Source: JBCCMA01 sp039026595
Lineage (GTDB): Bacteria; Pseudomonadota; Gammaproteobacteria; Steroidobacterales; JBCCMA01
Direction of reading: 5' to 3'
Assembly: GCA_039026595.1 (NCBI GenBank)
Contig: JBCCMA010000004.1
Location: 1-57,204 of the forward strand
Length of the DNA stretch: 57,204 nt
Of this stretch, positions 1-7,410 are shown in pieces (the stretch's first letter is position 1; every line of letters begins with the position of its first letter). The translations under genes were made by a program, and so were the position numbers. The notes below the pieces were generated by a model. The model saw only the letters and a list, made by a program, of their open reading frames with translations. It was not told the DNA's origin and searched no databases.

Positions 1-442
1 CGAAGCCGCCGCCAAGATTGTCCGGGCCGGCCGACGGCCAGTTGGTCTCAAAACCCGTCCACAGAAGTATGTTGGTCCAGAAATTGTTGCCTTCCCCGCC
101 AAGCCATGGAAGCACCAGCACACGCGTGTAGAACAACGCGCCGAAAAAGGCGGCGAAGAACATGACCTCAGAGGCGATGAACCAGATCATGCCCATGCGG
201 AACGACACGTCGACCTGCTTGTTAAACATGCCGGCGACGCTTTCGCGAATCACAATGCCAAACCAGCCGAACACCATGTACAGCAGCAGGCCGAGGCCCG
301 TGAAGGTGATGTACTTGCCGGCGGGCCAACTGTTGAGCCACATACCGGACCCGAACATCGTCAAAAGCAGCGCGGCCGAACCGATAATCGGCCACTGGCT
401 CCCGTGCGGAACGTAATATTTGTCGGTGGAGGCATCAGCCAT
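1..442 (-). CDS. ctaE: Cytochrome c oxidase subunit III, N-terminal part (cut by window edge)
   Basis: Subunit III of the aa3-type haem-copper oxidase, an inner-membrane protein that stabilises the catalytic core and binds lipid. The frame opens at ATG 442 and runs off the left edge after about 147 codons, roughly half of the family's usual length. Visible are the N-terminal PHGSQWPIIGS segment, a first hydrophobic helix, and the conserved WFIASEVMFFAAFF helix containing the family Glu. It begins 2 bases after the ctaG stop, so it is the last visible gene of the minus-strand oxidase operon. I see no damage in the visible part. Confidence 0.93.
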   Translation of the reverse strand, partial: MADASTDKYYVPHGSQWPIIGSAALLLTMFGSGMWLNSWPAGKYITFTGLGLLLYMVFGWFGIVIRESVAGMFNKQVDVSFRMGMIWFIASEVMFFAAFFGALFYTRVLVLPWLGGEGNNFWTNILLWTGFETNWPSAGPDNLGGGF

Positions 443-444
443 GG

Positions 445-981
445 TCAGTTCCCCGCGCTGGCTTGTGCCGCCAGCTGTTTCTCAAAGAAGGTGTAGGACA
501 GCGTCAGCACGTCGACATGCTTCGGCAGGTCCGGATCCAGTACAAACCGCACTGGCATCTGTTTTTCCTCGCCCGGACCGAAGGCCTGCTCTTCAAAACA
601 GAAGCACTCGGTCTTGAGCAGATACTTCGCGGCCGACCCGGGTGCGACGCTTGGCACCGCATGGCCGATCGCATCCCGGTCCACGCGGCTTCGGGCGATG
701 AACTCAGTCACATACGCCTTGCCGGGCCGCACCCGCATCGACGGTTCGTTCGGGCGAAAGTCCCATGGCGCTCCGCCGTTGGTTGAACCAATAAACTCAA
801 CGCGCACCCAGCGCGATTCATCCGGCACCTCGGTGACAATGGCCGCTTCGTTGGCTGTCTTGCCGTTCAGACCGGTGATCTCGCAAAACACGTCGTAGAG
901 CGGAACCAGCAGATAACCGAAGCCGAACATGCCGACCACGATGTCGCTCAATCCGAACACCAACGTCTGGTTGCGTGTCAT
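445..981 (-). CDS. ctaG: Cytochrome c oxidase copper-insertion protein CtaG/Cox11
   Basis: Assembly factor that delivers copper to the CuB centre of oxidase subunit I from the periplasmic face of the inner membrane. The 178-residue product has one N-terminal membrane anchor (about residues 7-29) followed by the Cox11 beta domain. The copper-binding CFCF motif is intact (Cys126 and Cys128), followed by the conserved EEQAFGPGEEKQMPVRF stretch. The ATG at 981 is preceded by an AGGG ribosome site. It lies between the small assembly-type gene and ctaE in the oxidase operon, as in many proteobacteria. Length and motifs are normal for the family. Confidence 0.95.
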   Translation of the reverse strand: MTRNQTLVFGLSDIVVGMFGFGYLLVPLYDVFCEITGLNGKTANEAAIVTEVPDESRWVRVEFIGSTNGGAPWDFRPNEPSMRVRPGKAYVTEFIARSRVDRDAIGHAVPSVAPGSAAKYLLKTECFCFEEQAFGPGEEKQMPVRFVLDPDLPKHVDVLTLSYTFFEKQLAAQASAGN

Positions 982-991
982 CGCGTGCGCC

Positions 992-1153
992 CTAGCCCCC
1001 GCGCAGTGCCGTACCGACGAAATAGCCGATGTAAAGCAGGTACACCGCCGCCGCCATGCCGGCCAGCGTTAACGCCAGCCGCGTGGTGCGCTTCTTGCGC
1101 TCGGAGTCGTCGATCGGGGTCGACTCGTCCAGCGCGGGTTCACGCTCGGTCAT
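992..1153 (-). CDS. Small single-span membrane protein of the oxidase operon (53 aa)
   Basis: A 53-residue protein with a charged N-terminus rich in Glu and Asp, a basic KKR patch and one transmembrane helix (about residues 26-48). The frame can be extended upstream to 1201, but that would overlap the end of ctaD; ATG 1153 has an AAGGA ribosome site 8 bases upstream and starts 20 bases after the ctaD stop. Between ctaD and ctaG many proteobacteria carry a very short 'cytochrome oxidase small assembly protein', and position, size and topology match that. The sequence itself is too short for certain family assignment; a role in oxidase assembly is inferred from context. Confidence 0.75.
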   Translation of the reverse strand: MTEREPALDESTPIDDSERKKRTTRLALTLAGMAAAVYLLYIGYFVGTALRGG

Positions 1154-1173
1154 GTTGTTCTCGTCCTTGTTGC

Positions 1174-2808
1174 TCAATCTGCGAAGCGGGACTCTTCCCA
1201 CTCGGTTTCATCGTCGAGGTCCGGCATCTCCGGCGGCGTCTCGAAGCTGTGGTACGGCGCCGGCGACGGGACCGTCCATTCAAGGCCACGCGCGCCGTCC
1301 CAGACGCGGTCGGTGGCGGGCTCGCCGCCACGCGCATTGACCCAGATGTTGTAAATAAACATGAGGTTCGACAACCCAAAGACGAATGCACCGATGCTCG
1401 AGAGCATGTTGAAGTCGGTGAACTGCACCGCGTAATCCGGGATGCGTCGCGGCATGCCTGCCAGACCCAGGAAGTGTTGCGGGAAGAACGTCACGTTGAT
1501 CGAAATGGCGGCGACCCAGAAGTGCCATTTCCCGAGGCGTTCGTTCAGCACATTGCCGGTCCATTTCGGCAACCAGTAGTACACCCCGGCCATGATGGCG
1601 AACACAGCGCCCGGAACCAGCACGTAATGGAAGTGAGCCACAACGAAATACGTATCGTGATATTGGAAGTCCACCGGCGTGATCGCGAGCATGACGCCCG
1701 AGAATCCACCGATCGTGAACAGGAACACAAACGCGAGCGCGAACAGCATCGGCGTCTCAAACGTCATGGACCCGCGCCACATGGTGGCCAGCCAGTTGAA
1801 CACTTTCACTCCGGTCGGCACCGCGATCATCATGGTTGAGAACATGAAGAACAGTTCACCGGCCAGCGGCATGCCGACGGTGAACATATGGTGCGCCCAG
1901 ACAACAAATGAAAGAAACGCGATGCTCGCCGTGGCGTACACCATCGAGGAGTAGCCAAACAGCTTCTTGCGAGCAAACGTCGGGATGATCTCGGACACAA
2001 TCCCGAACGCCGGCAGGATCATGATGTAGACCTCGGGATGACCGAAGAACCAGAAGATGTGCTGGAACATCACCGGGTCCCCACCGCCAGCAGCATTAAA
2101 GAAACTGGTGGCGGCGTACTGGTCGGTCAGAAGCATCGTGACCGCGCCGGCCAGAACCGGAATCGCGAGGATCAACAGGTACGCCGTGATCAGCCAGGTC
2201 CATACGAACAGCGGCATCTTCAGCATATTCATGCCCGGTGTGCGCATGTTGAGTACGGTGACGATGATATTGATCGCCCCCATGATCGACGAGATGCCCA
2301 TCACGTGAACCGACAGCACCATGAACGGGAAGGCCGCTCCGGTCTGCAGCACGATTGGCGGATACATGGTCCAGCCCGCGGCAGGCGCGCCGCCCGGCAT
2401 GAACAACGTAGACAACAGAATCGTGAACGCCACCGGCAGGAGCCAGAAGCTCCAGTTGTTCATACGCGGCAGCGCCATATCGGGCGCCCCGACCATCAGC
2501 GGAATCATCCAGTTCGCCAGGCCCACGGTGGCGGGCATCACGGCACCGAACACCATGATCAGCGCGTGCATCGTGACCATCGAGTTGTAGAAGCCAGGAT
2601 CGATAAACTGCAGGCCGGGCTGGAAAAGCTCGAGCCGGATGATCATCGCCATCGCGCCGCCGATCATGAACATCGCCAACGAGAACAACAGGTACATCGT
2701 GCCGATGTCCTTGTGGTTTGTGGCGAAGATCCAGCGCTTGATGCCCTTCTCCGGGCCGTGATGATCGTGGTCGTCGTGGTGATCGTGCGTGGCGGATGTA
2801 GCGCTCAT
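1174..2808 (-). CDS. ctaD: Cytochrome c oxidase subunit I (aa3 type)
   Basis: Catalytic subunit of the proton-pumping terminal oxidase; it carries haem a and the haem a3-CuB centre in twelve membrane helices. All key residues are visible in the 544-residue product: haem a ligands His81 and His394, haem a3 ligand His392, CuB ligands His257, His306 and His307, the cross-linked Tyr261, the D-channel Asp110 in GAPDMALPRMNN, the Glu259 of HPEVY and the K-channel Lys335. These mark it as an A1-type oxidase. The first 17 residues hold a cluster of His and Asp that is not part of the core fold. The ATG overlaps the ctaC stop by ATGA, indicating translational coupling. Confidence 0.98.
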   Translation of the reverse strand: MSATSATHDHHDDHDHHGPEKGIKRWIFATNHKDIGTMYLLFSLAMFMIGGAMAMIIRLELFQPGLQFIDPGFYNSMVTMHALIMVFGAVMPATVGLANWMIPLMVGAPDMALPRMNNWSFWLLPVAFTILLSTLFMPGGAPAAGWTMYPPIVLQTGAAFPFMVLSVHVMGISSIMGAINIIVTVLNMRTPGMNMLKMPLFVWTWLITAYLLILAIPVLAGAVTMLLTDQYAATSFFNAAGGGDPVMFQHIFWFFGHPEVYIMILPAFGIVSEIIPTFARKKLFGYSSMVYATASIAFLSFVVWAHHMFTVGMPLAGELFFMFSTMMIAVPTGVKVFNWLATMWRGSMTFETPMLFALAFVFLFTIGGFSGVMLAITPVDFQYHDTYFVVAHFHYVLVPGAVFAIMAGVYYWLPKWTGNVLNERLGKWHFWVAAISINVTFFPQHFLGLAGMPRRIPDYAVQFTDFNMLSSIGAFVFGLSNLMFIYNIWVNARGGEPATDRVWDGARGLEWTVPSPAPYHSFETPPEMPDLDDETEWEESRFAD

Positions 2809-3701
2809 CGTGCGTCTCCCTGGCCCGTAACAGCGGGCGCGGCGTCCTGAGTCAGGCCGGCGTTCTTCTCGGCCCCTGCATTAATCTTGCGTGCGAAACG
2901 GGAGGGGTTTTCGACACCCTGATCACCCAGCCACGCGACGTAATCCACTTCGTCAACGACCTTCACAACGATGGGCATGAAGCCATGGTCGTAGCCGCAA
3001 AGCTCGGCGCACTGACCGCGATACACGCCGGTTTCGCTGGCCTTGAACCACATCTCATTCACAAAACCCGGGATGGCGTCGCGCTTGCCGGAGAGCTCAG
3101 GCACCCACCACGCATGGATCACGTCGTTGGCGGTCACGAGCAGCCGGACCTTGGTATCGACCGGAACAACCACCGCCTTGTCCACATCCAGAAGATAATT
3201 GTCGACGGTTGCAGGATTGATGCCGGATTCGAGCTGTCGAGCCTCGTTGCTGGCGGCATCGAGCGCGCTGAAAAATTCCACGCCCTCTTCCAGGTAATTG
3301 TAGTGCCAGCGCCACTGATACCCGGTGACCTTGATGGTCATGTCCGGGTTGCCCGAATCTTCGATCTTCACAAGGGTCTTGGCCGCCGGTACCGCCATCA
3401 CTACCAGAATAATGATGGGAATGGTGGTCCAGATCACTTCCGCCGTGGTGCTGTGCGAGAAGGTTGCTGGCGTGGGATTCTTTTTCTTGGTGTGCGCGAA
3501 GACGCTGTAGAACATGGCGCCAAACACCACCACGCCGATGCCGACGCAGATCCAGAACACCAACATATGCAGGTCATAGACCTCGTTGGTGATCGGGGTG
3601 ACGCCCCGCGGCATGTTCAATTCCATGTCCGCCAAGGCCGAGGGCGCCGAAAGCAGTGCGCACAGCGCACCGGACAATCGGGCAGTCCGATTCATTCGCA
3701 T
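2805..3701 (-). CDS. ctaC: Cytochrome c oxidase subunit II with CuA site
   Basis: Receives electrons from cytochrome c through the binuclear CuA centre on the periplasmic face. With start ATG 3701 the product has 298 residues: a signal peptide ending near ALA24, two membrane helices (about 46-68 and 88-105), and a C-terminal cupredoxin domain with the aromatic YQWRWHYNY strip. CuA ligands are present: His196, then Cys231, Glu233, Cys235, His239 and Met242 in GQCAELCGYDHGFMP. There is no fused cytochrome c domain. A GTG at 3716 extends the frame, but a GGGGAGA ribosome site sits just before ATG 3701, which I prefer. Confidence 0.96.
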   Translation of the reverse strand: MRMNRTARLSGALCALLSAPSALADMELNMPRGVTPITNEVYDLHMLVFWICVGIGVVVFGAMFYSVFAHTKKKNPTPATFSHSTTAEVIWTTIPIIILVVMAVPAAKTLVKIEDSGNPDMTIKVTGYQWRWHYNYLEEGVEFFSALDAASNEARQLESGINPATVDNYLLDVDKAVVVPVDTKVRLLVTANDVIHAWWVPELSGKRDAIPGFVNEMWFKASETGVYRGQCAELCGYDHGFMPIVVKVVDEVDYVAWLGDQGVENPSRFARKINAGAEKNAGLTQDAAPAVTGQGDAR

Positions 3702-3820
3702 GTTTTTTCTCCCCACGCCCTAGATCGCGGTTTGGATTGAGGTAAAAAAATCGTGTTGTCTAATCGCCGGAGGTCGGGTCGACGTTCTCCATTTTCATTG
3801 AATCGACTCTGGCACTGTGC

Positions 3821-4324
3821 TCACTCATCGCCCGCCAAAAGCGCGGGGGATGAATCATGTGGACCGATGCACTCGACGAGTCTCCGTGCCAAAGAGCGGC
3901 GCTCGACCTCAGTCAAGCACTCCCCGATAACACATCGACGCCCGTGTGCGGTGATGCTGAGCCGGCTCGCGGACGACGGCCCACGCGTCGCTCGCATTTC
4001 CACACCGGCCCAGTGCCGTGCAAATTCAACCCGTTCACTGACTTCCGATTCGCCCTTTTCCACCACAACGGTGTCGGCGCTAATTGTCAGAACCTCGCGG
4101 TACCGGCCTCGCTTCTGGACGCTCCAGAGCACCCAGCCGAGCAAGCCAAGCTCGAGGCCAGCAAACGGCAACACGGGCCAGTATCCCTGTAGAGCGACGC
4201 TTCCCGACACCAAAGCGGTGGCGGTCACGACGGTGAGGTAGAACATCAGTGCGCCTTCGGGGCTGAGCGACAGATTAGGCGAGATTTGAAACGTACGCTT
4301 CATACCTCGCTCGCGGTCACTCAT
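3821..4324 (-). CDS. DUF2244 family membrane protein
   Basis: A 167-residue protein with two adjacent membrane helices (about residues 28-45 and 49-67) and a basic soluble tail. The pattern of an N-terminal FQISPNLSLSP segment, a paired helix and a following VQKRGRYREVLTI strand resembles the DUF2244 family, often found beside cytochrome oxidase subunit genes in alpha- and gammaproteobacteria; its molecular role is not established. ATG 4324 has AGGG at a good distance, better than ATG 4303. It is the first gene of the minus-strand oxidase group, about 120 bases ahead of ctaC. An accessory role in oxidase biogenesis is only inferred from the neighbours. Confidence 0.75.
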   Translation of the reverse strand: MSDRERGMKRTFQISPNLSLSPEGALMFYLTVVTATALVSGSVALQGYWPVLPFAGLELGLLGWVLWSVQKRGRYREVLTISADTVVVEKGESEVSERVEFARHWAGVEMRATRGPSSASRLSITAHGRRCVIGECLTEVERRSLARRLVECIGPHDSSPALLAGDE

Positions 4325-4609
4325 CCGTAACGCCCTGATTTATAACGAACCTACAGGTTCTGCTGGCGCCGCCTCGCGGCACTTGAAATGCCTCTCGAAA
4401 CAAATCGCGACACATCACAGCCTTCACCATTCTAGGGGACGCCTGCGTTAAGCGCAATGCAACATCCGCACTGAACGTGTAACCGTCACGGCGCCTTAGC
4501 GGACCCCGTAATATGTCCAATCTGGCCTCGTCTCGCGACCACTGCCCATTTCCCTGCCGGATCGCCACTTTCCGGCCTCGCGGCCAGCCGCACGCTTCGT
4601 AACACTACG
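4325..4609. other. Intergenic region between the oxidase operon and comF
   Basis: These 285 bases separate the divergent DUF2244 and comF genes and must carry both promoters. I see no convincing sigma-70 pair, no hairpin terminator and no credible small gene. An 83-codon open frame on the minus strand (4317-4568) has no recognisable features, lacks a good ribosome site and overlaps the DUF2244 start, so I treat it as chance. Confidence 0.5.
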
Positions 4610-5317
4610 GTGATGCGTCGCATTTTGGAGAATCTTGCAGTCTGTACGCTGTGCGACACGCCGTGCCCGGGCGACAGCCTCTGCTCCGCCTGCGTGCGTG
4701 ACCTGCCCGTATACGGCGATGCCTGCGAACGCTGCGCCCGGCCGTGGCATCACGGCACCTCAGTCTGCGGACCGTGCGACATGGAAACCCCCGCGTGGGA
4801 CAACGCGCTGTGCGCGTTTGCCTACCGCTTCCCGGTGGACGAACTGTTGCGAATGGCCAAATACAGACGCTCGGCGCCGGCTCTCGACGCGGTGGGCCGG
4901 GCCGCCGCGGCCATATTCAAGGACCGCTGGCGCTTTGCCGCCGATGTCCTGATTCCGGTACCGCTCCACTGGTCTCGACACTGGCGACGCGGCTTCAACC
5001 AGGCCTGCGAATTGGCGCGTCCCACCGCCGCCGCGCTCGGACTCCCGGTGACACCTGAAGCGCTTAAACGCACCCGCCGAACGTCCGCCCAGTCGCGCCA
5101 GGATCTCGCATCGCGCAGGCGCAATGTCGACGGGGCGTTCGCGGCCCGCGTTTCGCTCACCGGACTGCGCGTGGTGTTGTTCGATGACGTGCTGACCACC
5201 GGCGCCACGCTGTCCGCAGCCGCCATGGCCGCTCGCGCCGCAGGCGCGCGGCACATCCGGGTGCTCACCTGCGCCCGCGCGGACGTACAAGCCAACTTGA
5301 AGAACACTCGGACATAA
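4610..5317 (+). CDS. comF: ComF family phosphoribosyltransferase-like protein
   Basis: A 235-residue ComF/GntX-type protein. The N-terminal third is a zinc-ribbon region with paired cysteines (CTLC, CSAC, CERC, CGPC), and the C-terminal part is a phosphoribosyltransferase fold with the PRPP loop VVLFDDVLTTGAT near residues 187-199. Members are linked to DNA uptake (ComF) or gluconate use (GntX), and the enzymatic role is not settled. GTG 4610 and ATG 4613 are adjacent candidate starts. It stands alone on the plus strand between the divergent oxidase operon and the convergent BON-LysM gene, and ends inside the terminator of the latter. Confidence 0.9.
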   Translation: MMRRILENLAVCTLCDTPCPGDSLCSACVRDLPVYGDACERCARPWHHGTSVCGPCDMETPAWDNALCAFAYRFPVDELLRMAKYRRSAPALDAVGRAAAAIFKDRWRFAADVLIPVPLHWSRHWRRGFNQACELARPTAAALGLPVTPEALKRTRRTSAQSRQDLASRRRNVDGAFAARVSLTGLRVVLFDDVLTTGATLSAAAMAARAAGARHIRVLTCARADVQANLKNTRT

Positions 5318-5346
5318 AAAAACCGGCCGGGTTTCCACACGGCCGG
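5316..5346 (-). terminator. Rho-independent terminator of the BON-LysM gene
   Basis: On the minus strand a 7-bp perfect stem (CCGGCCG at 5340-5346 pairing with 5323-5329) with a 10-base loop is followed by a run of seven T (5322 down to 5316). It lies 18 bases beyond the stop of the BON-LysM gene and overlaps the last bases of the convergent comF gene. Confidence 0.85.
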
Positions 5347-5364
5347 CGCAGCGTGAGCGTGCGA

Positions 5365-5838
5365 TTACGCTTTTGGCAAGCGGATCCTCTGACCGACAAA
5401 GATCTTGTCGGGATCCTCAATCACCTCACGATTGGCTTCGAAGATCTTTTTGTATTCCATCGCGTCGCCGTACACTCGCTTGGCGATTTTGCTCAGCGTG
5501 TCACCGCTCTGAATTTCGTAATACTCAACGTTTTCATTGACCGCTACAGCAGGGTCGATCGTCGCCTCGGGATTGTCCGCCGGCCGGGGCAGTTGCAGCT
5601 CCGACCCATCAACACCTTTCACGCCCGCGACGTTGCCGACCATCAGCACGGCCTTTTGCATGGCGTCGACCGACTCGCAGTCGCCGCACAGTGTGACATT
5701 GCCGTCGTCGTATTTGACTTCGAGATTCTGGATCCCCGGATTGTTGTCGTTAATCATCTTCTCGATCTTTTCTGCCGCTTCTTCATCCTGATTGAAAAGG
5801 CGACGACCGATATCGCGTGCAAAACCTAGCAAGCTCAT
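5365..5838 (-). CDS. kbp: BON-LysM protein (Kbp/YgaU-like)
   Basis: A 157-residue protein with the architecture of E. coli Kbp (YgaU): an N-terminal helical segment, a BON domain (about residues 25-85, with LEVKYDDGNVTLCGDC) and a C-terminal LysM domain (about 105-155, with YYEIQSGDTLSKIAKRVYGD). Kbp is a cytoplasmic potassium-binding protein that senses K+ concentration. The longer frame up to 6108 runs into ubiA; ATG 5838 with an AGGGGGA site 8 bases upstream is the likely start. No signal peptide is present, as in Kbp. It is the last gene before a strong terminator. The family is confident, the K+ role is by homology. Confidence 0.88.
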   Translation of the reverse strand: MSLLGFARDIGRRLFNQDEEAAEKIEKMINDNNPGIQNLEVKYDDGNVTLCGDCESVDAMQKAVLMVGNVAGVKGVDGSELQLPRPADNPEATIDPAVAVNENVEYYEIQSGDTLSKIAKRVYGDAMEYKKIFEANREVIEDPDKIFVGQRIRLPKA

Positions 5839-5911
5839 AGTGTTTCCCCCTGGAACAATTTTCATTGGCCTGACGTCGGGCTCACCGGGCTTGGATCGCG
5901 GCGATGTTGCG

Positions 5912-6814
5912 TCAGCGCGCGAAAGTATAGTGCAGGGCGATTCCGCAAAACACCAAGGCGCCGCTCCACGAGTTGTTAAGAAATGCGGCGAAGCAACGTG
6001 ATCGATCGCGACCGCGCGCGCTGGCGAGCTGAAATGCGAATGTGGCCGCCGCCAATCCCACTCCCGCATAGAACCATGGGCCCAGCGACGCGAGCAGGCC
6101 CGCGACAATCAGCAAGGCCAGCGTCAGGACCTGCATGGCAGCAACACCGGCCAGATCGTAGCGACCCAGAAGCACCGCGGTCGACTTGACGCCGATCTTT
6201 ATGTCGTCATCCCGGTCGGTCATCGCGTAGAGCGTGTCGTAGGCCGTCGCCCAACAGACGGTTGCGGCGAACAGCACCCACGCGACCGCGGGCACGGTAC
6301 CGGTCTGTGCGGCGAAGGCCATCGGAATTCCCCAACCAAACGCCGCTCCGAGGTAAAGCTGGGGCACATGTGTGAAGCGCTTGAAAAAGGGATACGTGGA
6401 CGCGAGTACGGCACCGACGATGGACAACCGGATCAACTCCCAACCCAGCGTCGACACCAGCGCCAGCGCGACCGCCATAAGCGCAGCGAAAACGCCCAGT
6501 GCTTCCCCGGGCGCGATCTCGCCCGCGGCAAGTGGCCTGTCTTTTGTTCGCGCCACTTTGCCGTCGACGTGGCGATCCGCGTAATCGTTGATGGCACAGC
6601 CCGCCGATCGCATCACGATCACGCCGAGCACGAAGACAGCGAATACGTGGGGTGACGGTTGACCCGCCCCGGCAATCCACAGCGCCCAGAGCGTTGGCCA
6701 CAGCAATAGCAGCCAGCCGATAGGCCGGTCGAATCGAATCAGTCGCAGATACGCTGAGGTTTTTTGGGCGAGTGTGCGCGCCGCACCCCTGCCCGGCGTC
6801 AGGGCGTCGGGCAC
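5912..6814 (-). CDS. ubiA: 4-hydroxybenzoate polyprenyltransferase UbiA
   Basis: Integral membrane enzyme that attaches the polyprenyl tail to 4-hydroxybenzoate, the second step of ubiquinone synthesis. The 300-residue product has about eight hydrophobic helices and both Asp-rich prenyl-diphosphate motifs: NDYADRHVDGKV in the first cytosolic loop and DTLYAMTDRDDD in the second. The GTG start at 6814 overlaps the end of ubiC by 16 bases, so the product of UbiC is made next to its user. No other start exists before residue 68. Length is typical. Confidence 0.96.
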   Translation of the reverse strand: MPDALTPGRGAARTLAQKTSAYLRLIRFDRPIGWLLLLWPTLWALWIAGAGQPSPHVFAVFVLGVIVMRSAGCAINDYADRHVDGKVARTKDRPLAAGEIAPGEALGVFAALMAVALALVSTLGWELIRLSIVGAVLASTYPFFKRFTHVPQLYLGAAFGWGIPMAFAAQTGTVPAVAWVLFAATVCWATAYDTLYAMTDRDDDIKIGVKSTAVLLGRYDLAGVAAMQVLTLALLIVAGLLASLGPWFYAGVGLAAATFAFQLASARGRDRSRCFAAFLNNSWSGALVFCGIALHYTFAR

Positions 6815-7365
6815 AACGCCGGCAGGAAGACCTCGGTCACAAGCAACGGGGCTTCGCTCGCAAAAAAACAGGAACGACGGGCAAACACCGGCGAGGCAGC
6901 GGGAATCAGCCTGAGCTCAGCAGAACGCTGGTGCAGCGGCTGACCGGGCTGGACGTGGGCGAACGACAACGGGGAGCGAATCACGTCGTCGCGCGCGAAC
7001 AGGGCATGCCCGAGCGGTTGCCCACCCATCTCGGCCACCCACGGCGCGGCCTCAACGGTCGACATGGGAATCACCGTCTGGGCGAACACCCAATCCTCAC
7101 CGGCACCGCGCAGAATCACTTCGCGCACGATCCCGCGATCGGCGCTGATCGGGCCGGTTTGCAGATCAATCAATGGCAGGGTGCTCTGCCGGACCAGATG
7201 GAGTCCGAACCGGTTGTCGCTGTGATCACGCAACGCCTGGGTCAACGACCCTTCGCATCGAAGCAGCCGGGCCGCTTCCGCATCGGGCAGATCGACGGAT
7301 GGCACGGGCCAAGGCCCCCAGATGGATGGGTCCGATACGGCCAAATCACGTGCTTGTACGCTCAT
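6799..7365 (-). CDS. ubiC: Chorismate pyruvate-lyase UbiC
   Basis: Converts chorismate to 4-hydroxybenzoate and pyruvate, the entry step of ubiquinone synthesis in gammaproteobacteria. The product has 188 residues from ATG 7365. Conserved features are the IVREVILRG segment with the active-site Arg, the WVFAQTVIP strand, the PLGHALF loop, and a late VTEVFLPAL strand with the catalytic Glu. An upstream extension to 7410 adds residues that do not look like the family. It lies 45 bases after recG and overlaps ubiA, forming a recG-ubiC-ubiA run. Cytoplasmic enzyme. Confidence 0.92.
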   Translation of the reverse strand: MSVQARDLAVSDPSIWGPWPVPSVDLPDAEAARLLRCEGSLTQALRDHSDNRFGLHLVRQSTLPLIDLQTGPISADRGIVREVILRGAGEDWVFAQTVIPMSTVEAAPWVAEMGGQPLGHALFARDDVIRSPLSFAHVQPGQPLHQRSAELRLIPAASPVFARRSCFFASEAPLLVTEVFLPALCPTP

Positions 7366-7410
7366 ATTCGTAGTGTACACGCTCTTCGTGGACGCCTGTA
7401 GAGCACGCAC

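Noticed and set aside
2038..2850. 270-codon plus-strand frame rich in Arg, His and Asp
   Set aside because: Mirror of ctaD; its unusual composition follows from the opposite strand of membrane-protein codons.
4317..4568. 83-codon minus-strand frame upstream of DUF2244
   Set aside because: No family features, no good ribosome site, overlaps the next start; composition like the other chance frames.
7373..7380. Palindrome GTGTACAC upstream of ubiC
   Set aside because: Only eight bases long and no known regulator assigned; too likely by chance in 57 kb.
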